Source of the DNA: Bacteroidota bacterium
GTDB lineage: Bacteria; Bacteroidota; Bacteroidia; J057
Direction: 5' to 3'
DNA length: 7,716 nt
NCBI GenBank assembly: GCA_004292985.1
Contig: RDXT01000614.1
Span: forward strand, 1 to 7,716
Positions within the stretch are counted from its first letter, which is position 1. Each line of letters starts with the position of its first letter. Under the pieces are notes generated by a model. It searched no databases, was not told the origin of the DNA, and was given only the letters and a program-made list of their open reading frames with translations. Positions 1 to 7,027 of the stretch are shown here, in pieces. The translations under genes and the position numbers were made by a program.

Positions 1-579
1 GAGTTTTACTCTACCCTCCGCACCATCAAAGCCATCGAAATCTGCGACGTAGCTTTGCTGGTGATAGATGCAACGCTGGGTATCGAGGCACAGGACATGG
101 CCATTTTCAGCCTGATAGTGAAAAACAAAAAAGGCGTGGTCATTCTGGTCAACAAATGGGACCTGATGGAAAAAGAGACCAATTCGGCCCGCGATTTTGA
201 AAAACTGATCCGCGAGAGAATTGCCCCCTTTGTGGATGTGCCGATTATTTTCACCTCTGCCACGACCCGCCAGCGCCTGCTGAAAAGCCTCGAACTGGGA
301 CTGGCCGTGTATAAAAACAAGCAGAAGCGCATACCGACCCACGAACTGAATGAAGCTGTGCAGGTGGCCATCGAGCGGCACCACCCGCCTGCCTATAAAG
401 GACGCCTGATCAGCATCAAGTATGCGACCCAGATTCCGGCCTCCGTTCCCACCTTCCTGCTGTTTTCCAACTATCCCGACCACGTGCAGGAGTCATACAA
501 ACGCTATCTGGAAAACCAGCTCCGCGAAAAATTTGACTTCACGGGCGTACCGGTGAGTTTGTTTTTCCGGAAAAAATAA
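1..579 (+). CDS. der: GTPase Der (EngA), C-terminal part, 5' end off the window
   Basis: Der is a cytoplasmic GTPase with two tandem G domains and a C-terminal KH-like domain, and it acts in 50S ribosomal subunit assembly. The visible 192 residues, read in frame from base 1, cover the end of the second G domain and the whole C-terminal domain. The first residues (EFYSTLRTIKAIE) are the segment that follows the G3 motif in this family. The G4 motif NKWD is at visible residues 51-54, and a G5-like TSAT follows at about residues 82-85. From about residue 115 the KH-like domain runs to a basic C-terminus (FFRKK), as is usual. The family is normally about 435-440 residues, so the first G domain and the P-loop of the second lie upstream of the window. 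The gene is intact at its 3' end and converges on the amidase gene. Identification is very secure. Confidence 0.96.
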   Translation, partial: EFYSTLRTIKAIEICDVALLVIDATLGIEAQDMAIFSLIVKNKKGVVILVNKWDLMEKETNSARDFEKLIRERIAPFVDVPIIFTSATTRQRLLKSLELGLAVYKNKQKRIPTHELNEAVQVAIERHHPPAYKGRLISIKYATQIPASVPTFLLFSNYPDHVQESYKRYLENQLREKFDFTGVPVSLFFRKK

Positions 580-585
580 GGGGAT

Positions 586-1362
586 TTATTCCTGGTTGTA
601 TGCCTGCAGCGCCCGCACAATGGAGGCTGCGATATAGGTCTGCCCGGTTTCCGAACCGATAAACTGCTCATCCTCAGGGTTGCTGACAAATCCGATTTCG
701 GTCAGCACTGAGGGCATGCCCGACATATACAGCACGACAAAAGGCGCTTGTTTTACGCCCCGGTCCACACGGGGGATGGTGGACGTGTATTGCTCCTGAA
801 TTTTTCCGGCGAGGCGGGAGGATTCGTTGCGGAAGACATTTTTCATCAGTTTAAAAAAGATATAGGCTTCCGGAGAGCGGGGATCGAAGCCGCCATATTC
901 GTCGAGGTAGTTTTTCTCAAACAAAATGGCCTCATTTTCAGCGATGACCGTTTCATAGCCCTCCTGTCCGTTGTTCACCCCCAGCACATAGGTCTCGGCA
1001 CCGCGCCGGTCCTTGAGTTTCATTGCATTGCAATGGATACTAATAAAAAAATCGCCTTCATTTTCGATCGCAATTTCGCCCCGGCGGTGCAGTTCGATAA
1101 ACACATCCGTTTCACGGGTTAACACCACCTTTACTTCAGGCATCTGCTCACGCATGAGGTCCCGGAGTTTGAGCGCCACCTTGAGTGTAATGTCTTTTTC
1201 CCGGAATTGTGAACCGATGGCACCGGGGTCCTTGCCGCCATGTCCGGCATCAATTATCAGGGTGCGGATAGGGCCAGCCTCCGGCAAAGGCGTAAAGGAG
1301 CAAAAACAAAGTCCGGCAAGGATAAAAAACAGGAATGTACGCATGTAAACAACCTTTTCCAT
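586..1362 (-). CDS. Secreted zinc N-acetylmuramoyl-L-alanine amidase (Amidase_3 / AmiC-like)
   Basis: This enzyme cleaves the amide bond between N-acetylmuramic acid and L-alanine of peptidoglycan in the periplasm, a role tied to daughter-cell separation and wall turnover. Numbered from the ATG at 1362 (258 residues), the family landmarks are all present: DAGHGGKDPGA with zinc ligand H41, REKD with ligand E55, SIHCNA with ligand H110, and the C-terminal TEIGFVSN block with catalytic E222. Between H110 and E222, residues about 128-180 form an insertion containing YGGFDP and SPEAYIFF. It sits where AmiB/AmiC carry an active-site-blocking regulatory helix, so autoinhibition is plausible but inferred. 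A hydrophobic N-terminus (TFLFFILAGLCFCSF) looks like a Sec signal; no good lipobox is seen despite two cysteines. Starts at 1374 (GTG), 1362 and 1344 (MRTFLFF) are possible. I chose 1362 because AAGGTGG lies 8 bases upstream; 1344 gives a more classical signal peptide. Confidence 0.93.
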   Translation of the reverse strand: MEKVVYMRTFLFFILAGLCFCSFTPLPEAGPIRTLIIDAGHGGKDPGAIGSQFREKDITLKVALKLRDLMREQMPEVKVVLTRETDVFIELHRRGEIAIENEGDFFISIHCNAMKLKDRRGAETYVLGVNNGQEGYETVIAENEAILFEKNYLDEYGGFDPRSPEAYIFFKLMKNVFRNESSRLAGKIQEQYTSTIPRVDRGVKQAPFVVLYMSGMPSVLTEIGFVSNPEDEQFIGSETGQTYIAASIVRALQAYNQE

Positions 1363-1370
1363 AAAGACAT

Positions 1371-1377
1371 CCACCTT
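1371..1377 (-). promoter_or_regulatory. Possible Shine-Dalgarno sequence for the amidase gene
   Basis: On the minus strand these bases read AAGGTGG, one mismatch from the AAGGAGG anti-16S core, with 8 bases before the ATG at 1362. This is the main reason for choosing that start over 1344 or the GTG at 1374, which overlaps the motif. The other starts in this window have no such sequence, so the match may be fortuitous. Confidence 0.35.
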
Positions 1378-1393
1378 GATACGATCTGCTGCT

Positions 1394-1401
1394 TATATTT
1401 G
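1394..1401 (+). promoter_or_regulatory. Bacteroidota-type -7 promoter element for lptD
   Basis: The sequence TATATTTG fits TAnnTTTG, the -7 element recognised by the primary sigma factor of Bacteroidota, at every fixed position. Transcription would start near 1407-1409, giving a leader of roughly 23 bases before the TTG start of lptD at 1431. A -33 TTG is present at 1376-1378, but the 15-base spacing is shorter than the usual 17 or more, so the upstream element is doubtful. The 68-base intergenic region also has to hold the amidase promoter, for which I see no clear TAnnTTTG on the minus strand. Confidence 0.45.
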
Positions 1402-1430
1402 CAGCCCAAAGGTGATAGCTCATCTGGAAT

Positions 1431-4181
1431 TTGAAAACTGCCACTGCAATACTACAAAATTTGGCGAAGCAATTGCTGCTTTGGGCTACGGGAGCGGCTA
1501 TTTTATGCGCACCCGTGATAGCACATGCGCAGGTCAAGGGCGCTCCTCCGGCGGTTAGTTTCCCGACGAGCGCACCTACACCTGGCGACACCGCCAAAGT
1601 GCAGGCCCAGGCCGAAAGCGGCAGTACGCGCTACAAAGACTCTCTGAGGGCCAGCAGTGACCTCAAATCTCCCGTAACCTACGCCGCCGACGACTCTATT
1701 CTGTTCGACGTGAAGTCCGGAAAGCTCTATCTCTACCGGACGGCGACCCTCAATTATGATAACATCGCGCTCCAGGCAGGGGAAATCGAGCTGGAAGTGG
1801 ATAGCCAGACCCTCCATGCGCGACCGATGGCCGACAGCGCCGGAAAGGAGACGCAACTGCCGCAGTTTAAGCAGGGCGAAGAGACCTACGGGGCACGCAC
1901 CTTGTCCTACAATTTCAAGACCCAGAAGGGCCGCATTACCGATGGACGGATGATGCAGGGCGAGGCCTATATCCTGGCAGAAACCGCCAAATACCAGCCC
2001 GATGGCTCTTTTCACGGCAAAGAGGGGCATTTTACCACCTGCGACGATCCCGACCCGCACTTTTACATCCGTTCGAGTAAAATGAAGGTGCTGCCCGACA
2101 GCCGCCTAATCAGCGGGCCGCTCAATTTTGTCATTGCAGACTTTCCGATACCGGTGATTATTCCTTTTGCCTTTGTTCCCAATCAGAAAGGTAAAAGCAG
2201 CGGCCTTCAGATGCCCCAGTATGGAGAGGCGCAGGACCGGGGCTTTTTTCTGCGGAACCTCGGTTACTACTTCAACATCAACGACTACCTCGACCTGACC
2301 CTGAGCGGAGACATCTACACACGCGGCGGCTGGCGGCTCGGCGGCACCACCAATTACCGGAAAAAATACGCCTTCAATGGCTCTCTGGGCTTTCAGTATG
2401 GCGTGCAGCGCTTTAATGAAAAGACCGACCCTGACTTCAGGCGCACCTCGGCATGGTCGCTCAACTGGAACCACAGCCAGCCCATTGACCCGACTGCGCG
2501 TATTTCGGCCTCCGTTAACATCTCTTCCTCCAATAGTTTTCAGCGGCAGATCAGCTACAATGCGACCGATTTTTTCACCAACAACCTGAACTCATCGGTT
2601 AGCTTTCAGAAAAACTTCAACAACCTGCCTTTTAACATCAATGCCAGCGTGCGGCACCAGCAGGACCTGAACAAGGAAACCATGACCATGCAGTTGCCGG
2701 AGTTTTCGTTTGCGATGAACCGGCAGACCCCCTTTCGCAACATTGACAACCGCTACCTCACCTGGCTGAAGCAACTGGGTGTGAGCTACAATATGCAGGC
2801 GCGCAATACGATGGAGACCATCACGGACAGCATTTTCCTGCCTGTGCTGCTCAGACCCCGCGACTCTGTGGACTACCTTCAGGTGATAAACGGCGACAGC
2901 AGCCTGATCCGCCGCACGGGGGGCTCCTTTTACAAAAACGGCCTCCAGCATTCAGCCTCCGCTTCTACAACCGTCAAACTGCTCAATTACATTAATATTT
3001 CCCCCAGCTTTCAGTATAATGAATTCTGGTACCTCGAAACGCTTCGCAAAGAATGGAATCCCGAAACGCGGAAAATCACAGAATCTGAGGTCCCCGGCTT
3101 TGAGCGCGCCTACGATTTTCGCGGCTCGCTGAGCGCCACAACCAATTTCTACGGCATTTACCAGCTTTACAAAACCAAAAGGCAGGTTACTTTCCGGCAG
3201 CGCTTTACATCGAGCCTGTCTTATAATATCAAGCCGGATTTTTCGGACAGCAAATGGGGATTTTACCAGGATGTGCAGGTGGACACCACGGGTAAAACGG
3301 TGAAATACAGCATCTTCGAAGACGGGATTTATGGCGGACCTACCCTCGGCGAGAGCCAGGCCATTGGCTTTTCGCTGGGAAGCGTACTCGAAATGAAGTA
3401 CCGTAAAAAAGAAAGTTTTGCAGAGGACTTCGATCCGAAACAGGAAAAATTTATCCGCACCAATGTCATAGACAACCTCAGCCTGAACACCTCCTACAAC
3501 TTTGCGGCCGACAGCTTTCAGCTGACTCCGGTGAGCCTGGCGGCACGCACCTCGCTTTTCGACCGCAAGCTCAACATCAACATCAATGGCACCGTTGATC
3601 CCTATGTATTTGATTATGTAGAAGTGCCTTCGCCCTACAAACAGCCCGCAGCCCGGCGGCTCAACCAGTTTATGCTGACAGAAGAAGGCAAGCTGGGCCG
3701 CCTGACCAATTTCAACATTACCATGACCACCACCCTCAAACCGGGTAAAAATGGCAAGGCTGAGCTGGTCAAAAATCCGAATTTCGACGAAGAAGAATAC
3801 CGCTACACCCAGGAAAGTCCGCAGCGCTATGTGGATTTCAGTATCCCCTGGAGTGCCAACCTGAACTATAGCTTCCGCTACAGCAAGCCGGGCCTCGATG
3901 CCGCCCGCATCAACCAGACGTTGAATATAGATGGCGACGTAGCTTTTACCGATAAATGGAAAATCGGCGTTCAGAGCGGCTACGATTTTAAAAATCTGAA
4001 ATTTACGCAGACCCGTATGAGCGTGTTCCGGGACCTGCACTGCTGGCAAATGTCCTTCCAGTGGGTGCCTTTCGGAGCGCAAAAAAGCTACTCCGTAGTC
4101 ATCAGCGCCCGCAGTTCCACCCTGAGTATGCTGCGCCTTTCCAAAAATGATTTCTGGCAGGACAAGTTCTCAAACTTTTAA
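1431..4181 (+). CDS. lptD: LPS-assembly outer-membrane protein LptD (Bacteroidota type)
   Basis: LptD is the outer-membrane barrel that inserts lipopolysaccharide into the outer leaflet, receiving it across the periplasm through its N-terminal OstA/LptA-like domain. The 916-residue product has a signal peptide (residues 1-34, hydrophobic LLLWATGAAIL, cleavage after AHA). A low-complexity linker follows, then the OstA-like domain at about 80-215, whose YAADDSILFDVKSGKLYLY opening and FTTCDD block are typical. From about residue 215 to the end lie alternating hydrophobic and aromatic strands of a large barrel, ending in phenylalanine as outer-membrane proteins usually do. Length is normal for Bacteroidota. 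The start is inferred to be TTG: an in-frame TAG at 1416-1418 blocks extension, no ATG intervenes, and the first internal ATG (residue 133) would remove the signal peptide. The mature protein has only two cysteines, C204 in the OstA-like domain and C871 near the barrel end. It is divergent from the amidase gene. Confidence 0.93.
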   Translation: MKTATAILQNLAKQLLLWATGAAILCAPVIAHAQVKGAPPAVSFPTSAPTPGDTAKVQAQAESGSTRYKDSLRASSDLKSPVTYAADDSILFDVKSGKLYLYRTATLNYDNIALQAGEIELEVDSQTLHARPMADSAGKETQLPQFKQGEETYGARTLSYNFKTQKGRITDGRMMQGEAYILAETAKYQPDGSFHGKEGHFTTCDDPDPHFYIRSSKMKVLPDSRLISGPLNFVIADFPIPVIIPFAFVPNQKGKSSGLQMPQYGEAQDRGFFLRNLGYYFNINDYLDLTLSGDIYTRGGWRLGGTTNYRKKYAFNGSLGFQYGVQRFNEKTDPDFRRTSAWSLNWNHSQPIDPTARISASVNISSSNSFQRQISYNATDFFTNNLNSSVSFQKNFNNLPFNINASVRHQQDLNKETMTMQLPEFSFAMNRQTPFRNIDNRYLTWLKQLGVSYNMQARNTMETITDSIFLPVLLRPRDSVDYLQVINGDSSLIRRTGGSFYKNGLQHSASASTTVKLLNYINISPSFQYNEFWYLETLRKEWNPETRKITESEVPGFERAYDFRGSLSATTNFYGIYQLYKTKRQVTFRQRFTSSLSYNIKPDFSDSKWGFYQDVQVDTTGKTVKYSIFEDGIYGGPTLGESQAIGFSLGSVLEMKYRKKESFAEDFDPKQEKFIRTNVIDNLSLNTSYNFAADSFQLTPVSLAARTSLFDRKLNININGTVDPYVFDYVEVPSPYKQPAARRLNQFMLTEEGKLGRLTNFNITMTTTLKPGKNGKAELVKNPNFDEEEYRYTQESPQRYVDFSIPWSANLNYSFRYSKPGLDAARINQTLNIDGDVAFTDKWKIGVQSGYDFKNLKFTQTRMSVFRDLHCWQMSFQWVPFGAQKSYSVVISARSSTLSMLRLSKNDFWQDKFSNF

Positions 4182-4195
4182 TGCAAGCGTTTGCA
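4182..4195. promoter_or_regulatory. LacI-family/cre-like operator upstream of malQ
   Basis: TGCAAGCGTTTGCA is a 14-base pseudo-palindrome with a central CG, symmetric except for one pair of positions. With its flanking A it fits the cre pattern WTGNAANCGNWNNCW and resembles operators of LacI-family sugar regulators generally. It starts at the first base after the lptD stop codon and lies 81 bases before the malQ start, so malQ is the likely target. At that distance it may lie upstream of the promoter, which would fit activation as well as repression. A run of A, not T, follows, so it is not a terminator of lptD. The regulator itself is not in the window. Confidence 0.45.
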
Positions 4196-4247
4196 AAAAA
4201 AGTACACGCACCCGGATCTGAGCGTTGGTAATTTTCTGCATTGCGTT

Positions 4248-4263
4248 AAATTGCCGTCAATTT
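4248..4263. promoter_or_regulatory. Perfect inverted repeat just before malQ
   Basis: AAATTG CCGT CAATTT has two perfectly complementary 6-base arms around a 4-base spacer, ending 13 bases before the malQ ATG. It could be a dimeric repressor site over the transcription start or a weak AU-rich hairpin in the leader. The arms are short and AT-rich, so chance is a real alternative. Confidence 0.3.
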
Positions 4264-4276
4264 CGTAGCTATCTCT

Positions 4277-7006
4277 ATGACGCTCAATTTTTTCATTCCA
4301 TACCAGACCCAGTGGGGCCAGCAACTTAAGCTCACTGGTAACCTCGCTCAGCTCGGCGCCGGGAACCCTGACCTCGCGCCACAGATGCAATACCGTCCCG
4401 GAGGACTGTGGACTTTTTCCCTCGAACTCCCCGACGAAACGCAGGAAATTCAGTATCACTACTTTATTCACGACGAACGCAGCGGATGGCAGGAGCATGA
4501 GTCTTCTGAACGGAAGCTGCTTCTGGACAAAAATATGTCGGAGACGGAGGTGCACGACCTCTGGCGAAGCGGCTGGGATGTCGAAGCCGCATGGGATAGC
4601 TCCGCTTTTCGCAGGGCACTGATGCCTTTTGAAGAGGAAAAGCGCAAAAAAACCCGTAAACCCGCATTACACAGCGCTGCTACGGTCCGTTTCCAGCTCT
4701 ACGCTCCGAGGGTGAAGCCCGGCCACCGTATCTATGTCTCCGGATCTTCTGATGCGCTGGGGAACTGGAAGGCGGAGGATGCTGTACCGCTGGATGGAGG
4801 CCTCTTTCCAACCTGGTATGCCGATGTATCCCTGACTGGCAAAGAAGGGATTCTTCGCTATAAATACCTGATCCGCGATGAAGAAAGCGGCGAAGTGCTG
4901 GCCTGGGAAAATGGCAGCGACCGCGTGATAGATACTTCCGTGCTGAATACGGCTGCGTATCTCCAGGCAGATGAAAAGTTTCGCTATCCGGGTGGCTACT
5001 GGCGTGGATCGGGTGTGGCGCTGCCCGTATTTTCCCTGCGCAGCCAGGCGAGCTGGGGCGTGGGTGAGTTGTCTGACATTAAACTGCTGGTAGATTGGGC
5101 GGTACGTGCCGGGATGAATCTGGTGCAAATTCTGCCGATCAACGATACCGTGGCTACGCATAGCTGGGCAGACTCCTACCCTTACGCAGCCATTTCGGTA
5201 TTTGCCCTGCACCCGCTATACCTGCGTCCCGATGCCATAGGAAGCATAAAAGACAAGGCTATGCAAGCCGAACTGGAAGCTGAGCGCCAGGCCCTCAATG
5301 CCCTGCCTGAGGTAGATTATCCGGCGGTAATGGCGCTCAAATCCCGCTACTTTAAGATTTTATACGACCAGAACCAGCAAAAATTCCTGAAAGAAAAAGC
5401 CTATCAGGTGTTTTTTGAGGAAAATAAAGACTGGCTTTTACCTTATGCTGTTTTTTCCTGCCTGAGAGACCGCTTTCACACAGCGGATTTTCACACCTGG
5501 CCCGAATACAGCAGCTATCAGGCAGCAGAGGCCGAAGATTTTGCTTCTCCTGACAAGGAATGGTACAACGATGTGGCCATTCACTACTATATCCAGTACC
5601 ATTTGCACCTGCAAATGAGCGAGGCTGCTACCTATGCGCGCTCACGGGGAGTGATTCTCAAAGGCGATATTCCAATCGGCATCTACCGCCACAGCGTGGA
5701 CGCCTGGACCGCACCCTACCTCTACCACATGGATGCGCAGGCAGGCGCTCCTCCCGATGCGTTTGCGGTGGCGGGCCAGAACTGGCGCTTCCCCACCTAC
5801 AACTGGCAGGTGATGGCGCAGGACGGATATGCCTGGTGGCGAAGCCGCATGACCCAGCTTTCGGGCTATTTCGATGCCTTCCGCATTGACCACATCCTGG
5901 GCTTTTTCCGGATATGGGAGATTCCGGGCGATGCTGTGCAGGGCATTTTGGGACACTTTAACCCTTGCCTGCCCCTCAGCCGCCAGGAACTGATGAACCG
6001 CAGCCTCTGGCTCGACTATGAGCGCTACTGCATGCCCTACATCCGGGCGCATTTGCTGGGTGATTTCCTGGGAAATGAGGCCTCATGGGCTGCGCCGGAG
6101 TTCCTGGAAGAATATCTGCCCGGCTGCTACCGGATGCGTGAATACGTCAATACCCAGCGCAAAGTCGAAGCCGTAATCGAAGCGAAAATTGCCGAAAACC
6201 CTGATAATCAGGCGATGTGGGAGCGTGTGCGGGATGGCCTCTATGGTCTTCTGGCCGAAGTGATCTTCGTGGAAGTGCCCGGCACAGGCGGCGAAGGCTT
6301 CAGCCCCCGGATCGCGCTTCACCAGACCCGCTCGTATCAGGAGCTTGACGGCCGCGCCAAAGCTGCGATTAATGAGATTTATACCGACTTTTTCTTCCGC
6401 CGTCACGAAGAGTTCTGGCGGCAGCAGGCACTGATCAAACTGCCGGCCATCAAATATGCCACCGACATGCTCGTCTGCGGGGAAGACCTCGGCATGGTAC
6501 CGGCCTGCGTTCCCGGCGTAATGAAGCAGCTCGGCATATTGAGCCTGGAGATTCAGCGCATGCCCAAGCAGAGCGACCGCGAGTTTTTTCATCCGGGCGA
6601 TGCGCCCTATCTCTCGGTGGTGAGCACCTCGACCCACGACATGCCGACCCTGCGCGGCTGGTGGGAGGGCGACCGCGGTGCTATTCAGCGTTTTTACAGT
6701 CGCCTGCTGGGCCGCGAAGGCGGAGCGCCTTTCTTCTGCGAACCCTGGGTCGCGCGTGATATTCTGGTGCAGCACCTTTTCTCTCCCGCCATGTGGGCTA
6801 TTTTCCCGATTCAGGACCTGCTGGCGATGGACAACAATCTTCGCCGCCTTGACCCCGCTGAAGAGCAAATCAATGACCCCGCAAACCCTCATCAGCTCTG
6901 GCGCTACCGCATGCACCTCTCCCTTGAGGAACTGATGGCCGCAAATGACTTTAACGACTCCTTAAACTCCCTCATCAGCCAGTCTGGCCGAAACCAGGCA
7001 TACTGA
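4277..7006 (+). CDS. malQ: 4-alpha-glucanotransferase, DPE2-like (two CBM20 + GH77)
   Basis: The enzyme transfers alpha-1,4-glucosyl units between maltose or malto-oligosaccharides and glycogen-like acceptors in the cytoplasm. The 909-residue product has no signal peptide. Two CBM20-like starch-binding modules occupy about residues 1-110 and 133-235; the second shows VSGSSDALGNWK. GH77 follows from about 249 (PVFSLRSQASWGVGE, LPINDT, DSYPYAAISVFALHPLYL). Catalytic residues are nucleophile D538 in FRIDH, acid/base E736 in CGEDLG, and D788 in STHDMPT. D538 and E736 are 198 residues apart, against 48 in E. coli MalQ (D448, E496); this interruption and the paired CBM20s are the layout of plant DPE2, making the protein about 200 residues longer than classical MalQ. 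The ATG at 4277 lacks a Shine-Dalgarno sequence but begins directly at the CBM20 fold. A LacI-like operator lies upstream, and the Hcp-like gene follows after 21 bases. Confidence 0.95.
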   Translation: MTLNFFIPYQTQWGQQLKLTGNLAQLGAGNPDLAPQMQYRPGGLWTFSLELPDETQEIQYHYFIHDERSGWQEHESSERKLLLDKNMSETEVHDLWRSGWDVEAAWDSSAFRRALMPFEEEKRKKTRKPALHSAATVRFQLYAPRVKPGHRIYVSGSSDALGNWKAEDAVPLDGGLFPTWYADVSLTGKEGILRYKYLIRDEESGEVLAWENGSDRVIDTSVLNTAAYLQADEKFRYPGGYWRGSGVALPVFSLRSQASWGVGELSDIKLLVDWAVRAGMNLVQILPINDTVATHSWADSYPYAAISVFALHPLYLRPDAIGSIKDKAMQAELEAERQALNALPEVDYPAVMALKSRYFKILYDQNQQKFLKEKAYQVFFEENKDWLLPYAVFSCLRDRFHTADFHTWPEYSSYQAAEAEDFASPDKEWYNDVAIHYYIQYHLHLQMSEAATYARSRGVILKGDIPIGIYRHSVDAWTAPYLYHMDAQAGAPPDAFAVAGQNWRFPTYNWQVMAQDGYAWWRSRMTQLSGYFDAFRIDHILGFFRIWEIPGDAVQGILGHFNPCLPLSRQELMNRSLWLDYERYCMPYIRAHLLGDFLGNEASWAAPEFLEEYLPGCYRMREYVNTQRKVEAVIEAKIAENPDNQAMWERVRDGLYGLLAEVIFVEVPGTGGEGFSPRIALHQTRSYQELDGRAKAAINEIYTDFFFRRHEEFWRQQALIKLPAIKYATDMLVCGEDLGMVPACVPGVMKQLGILSLEIQRMPKQSDREFFHPGDAPYLSVVSTSTHDMPTLRGWWEGDRGAIQRFYSRLLGREGGAPFFCEPWVARDILVQHLFSPAMWAIFPIQDLLAMDNNLRRLDPAEEQINDPANPHQLWRYRMHLSLEELMAANDFNDSLNSLISQSGRNQAY

Positions 7007-7027
7007 GCTGTCCATAATTGCTTCCAA

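Noticed and set aside
575..590. AATAA/TTATT dyad spanning the two convergent stop codons of der and the amidase, a possible bidirectional terminator.
   Set aside because: The stem is only five A-T pairs and is formed by the stop codons themselves; it would be very weak.
1022..1036. Near-palindrome ATTGCATTGCAAT-like sequence that resembles an operator.
   Set aside because: It encodes the conserved SIHCNAMK segment of the amidase, where coding constraint explains it.
2952..4082. Long open frame of 376 codons on the minus strand.
   Set aside because: It lies entirely inside lptD, shows no recognisable domain, and is explained as a shadow of that gene's codon use.
4195..4201. TGCAA/TTGCA stem followed by a run of A as a terminator of lptD.
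   Set aside because: The tract after the stem is A, not T, on the transcribed sense strand, and the stem has only five pairs.
4225..4254. TTG at 4225-4227 with TTAAATTG at 4246-4253 (or TAATTTTC at 4229-4236) as a malQ promoter.
   Set aside because: TTAAATTG has two mismatches to TAnnTTTG; TAATTTTC has one but no -33 TTG at the right distance. A promoter is expected in this gap but cannot be placed.
6083..6916. Open frame of 277 codons on the minus strand inside malQ.
   Set aside because: It overlaps the conserved GH77 catalytic core, and its translation, rich in His, Ala and Val, has no family resemblance.
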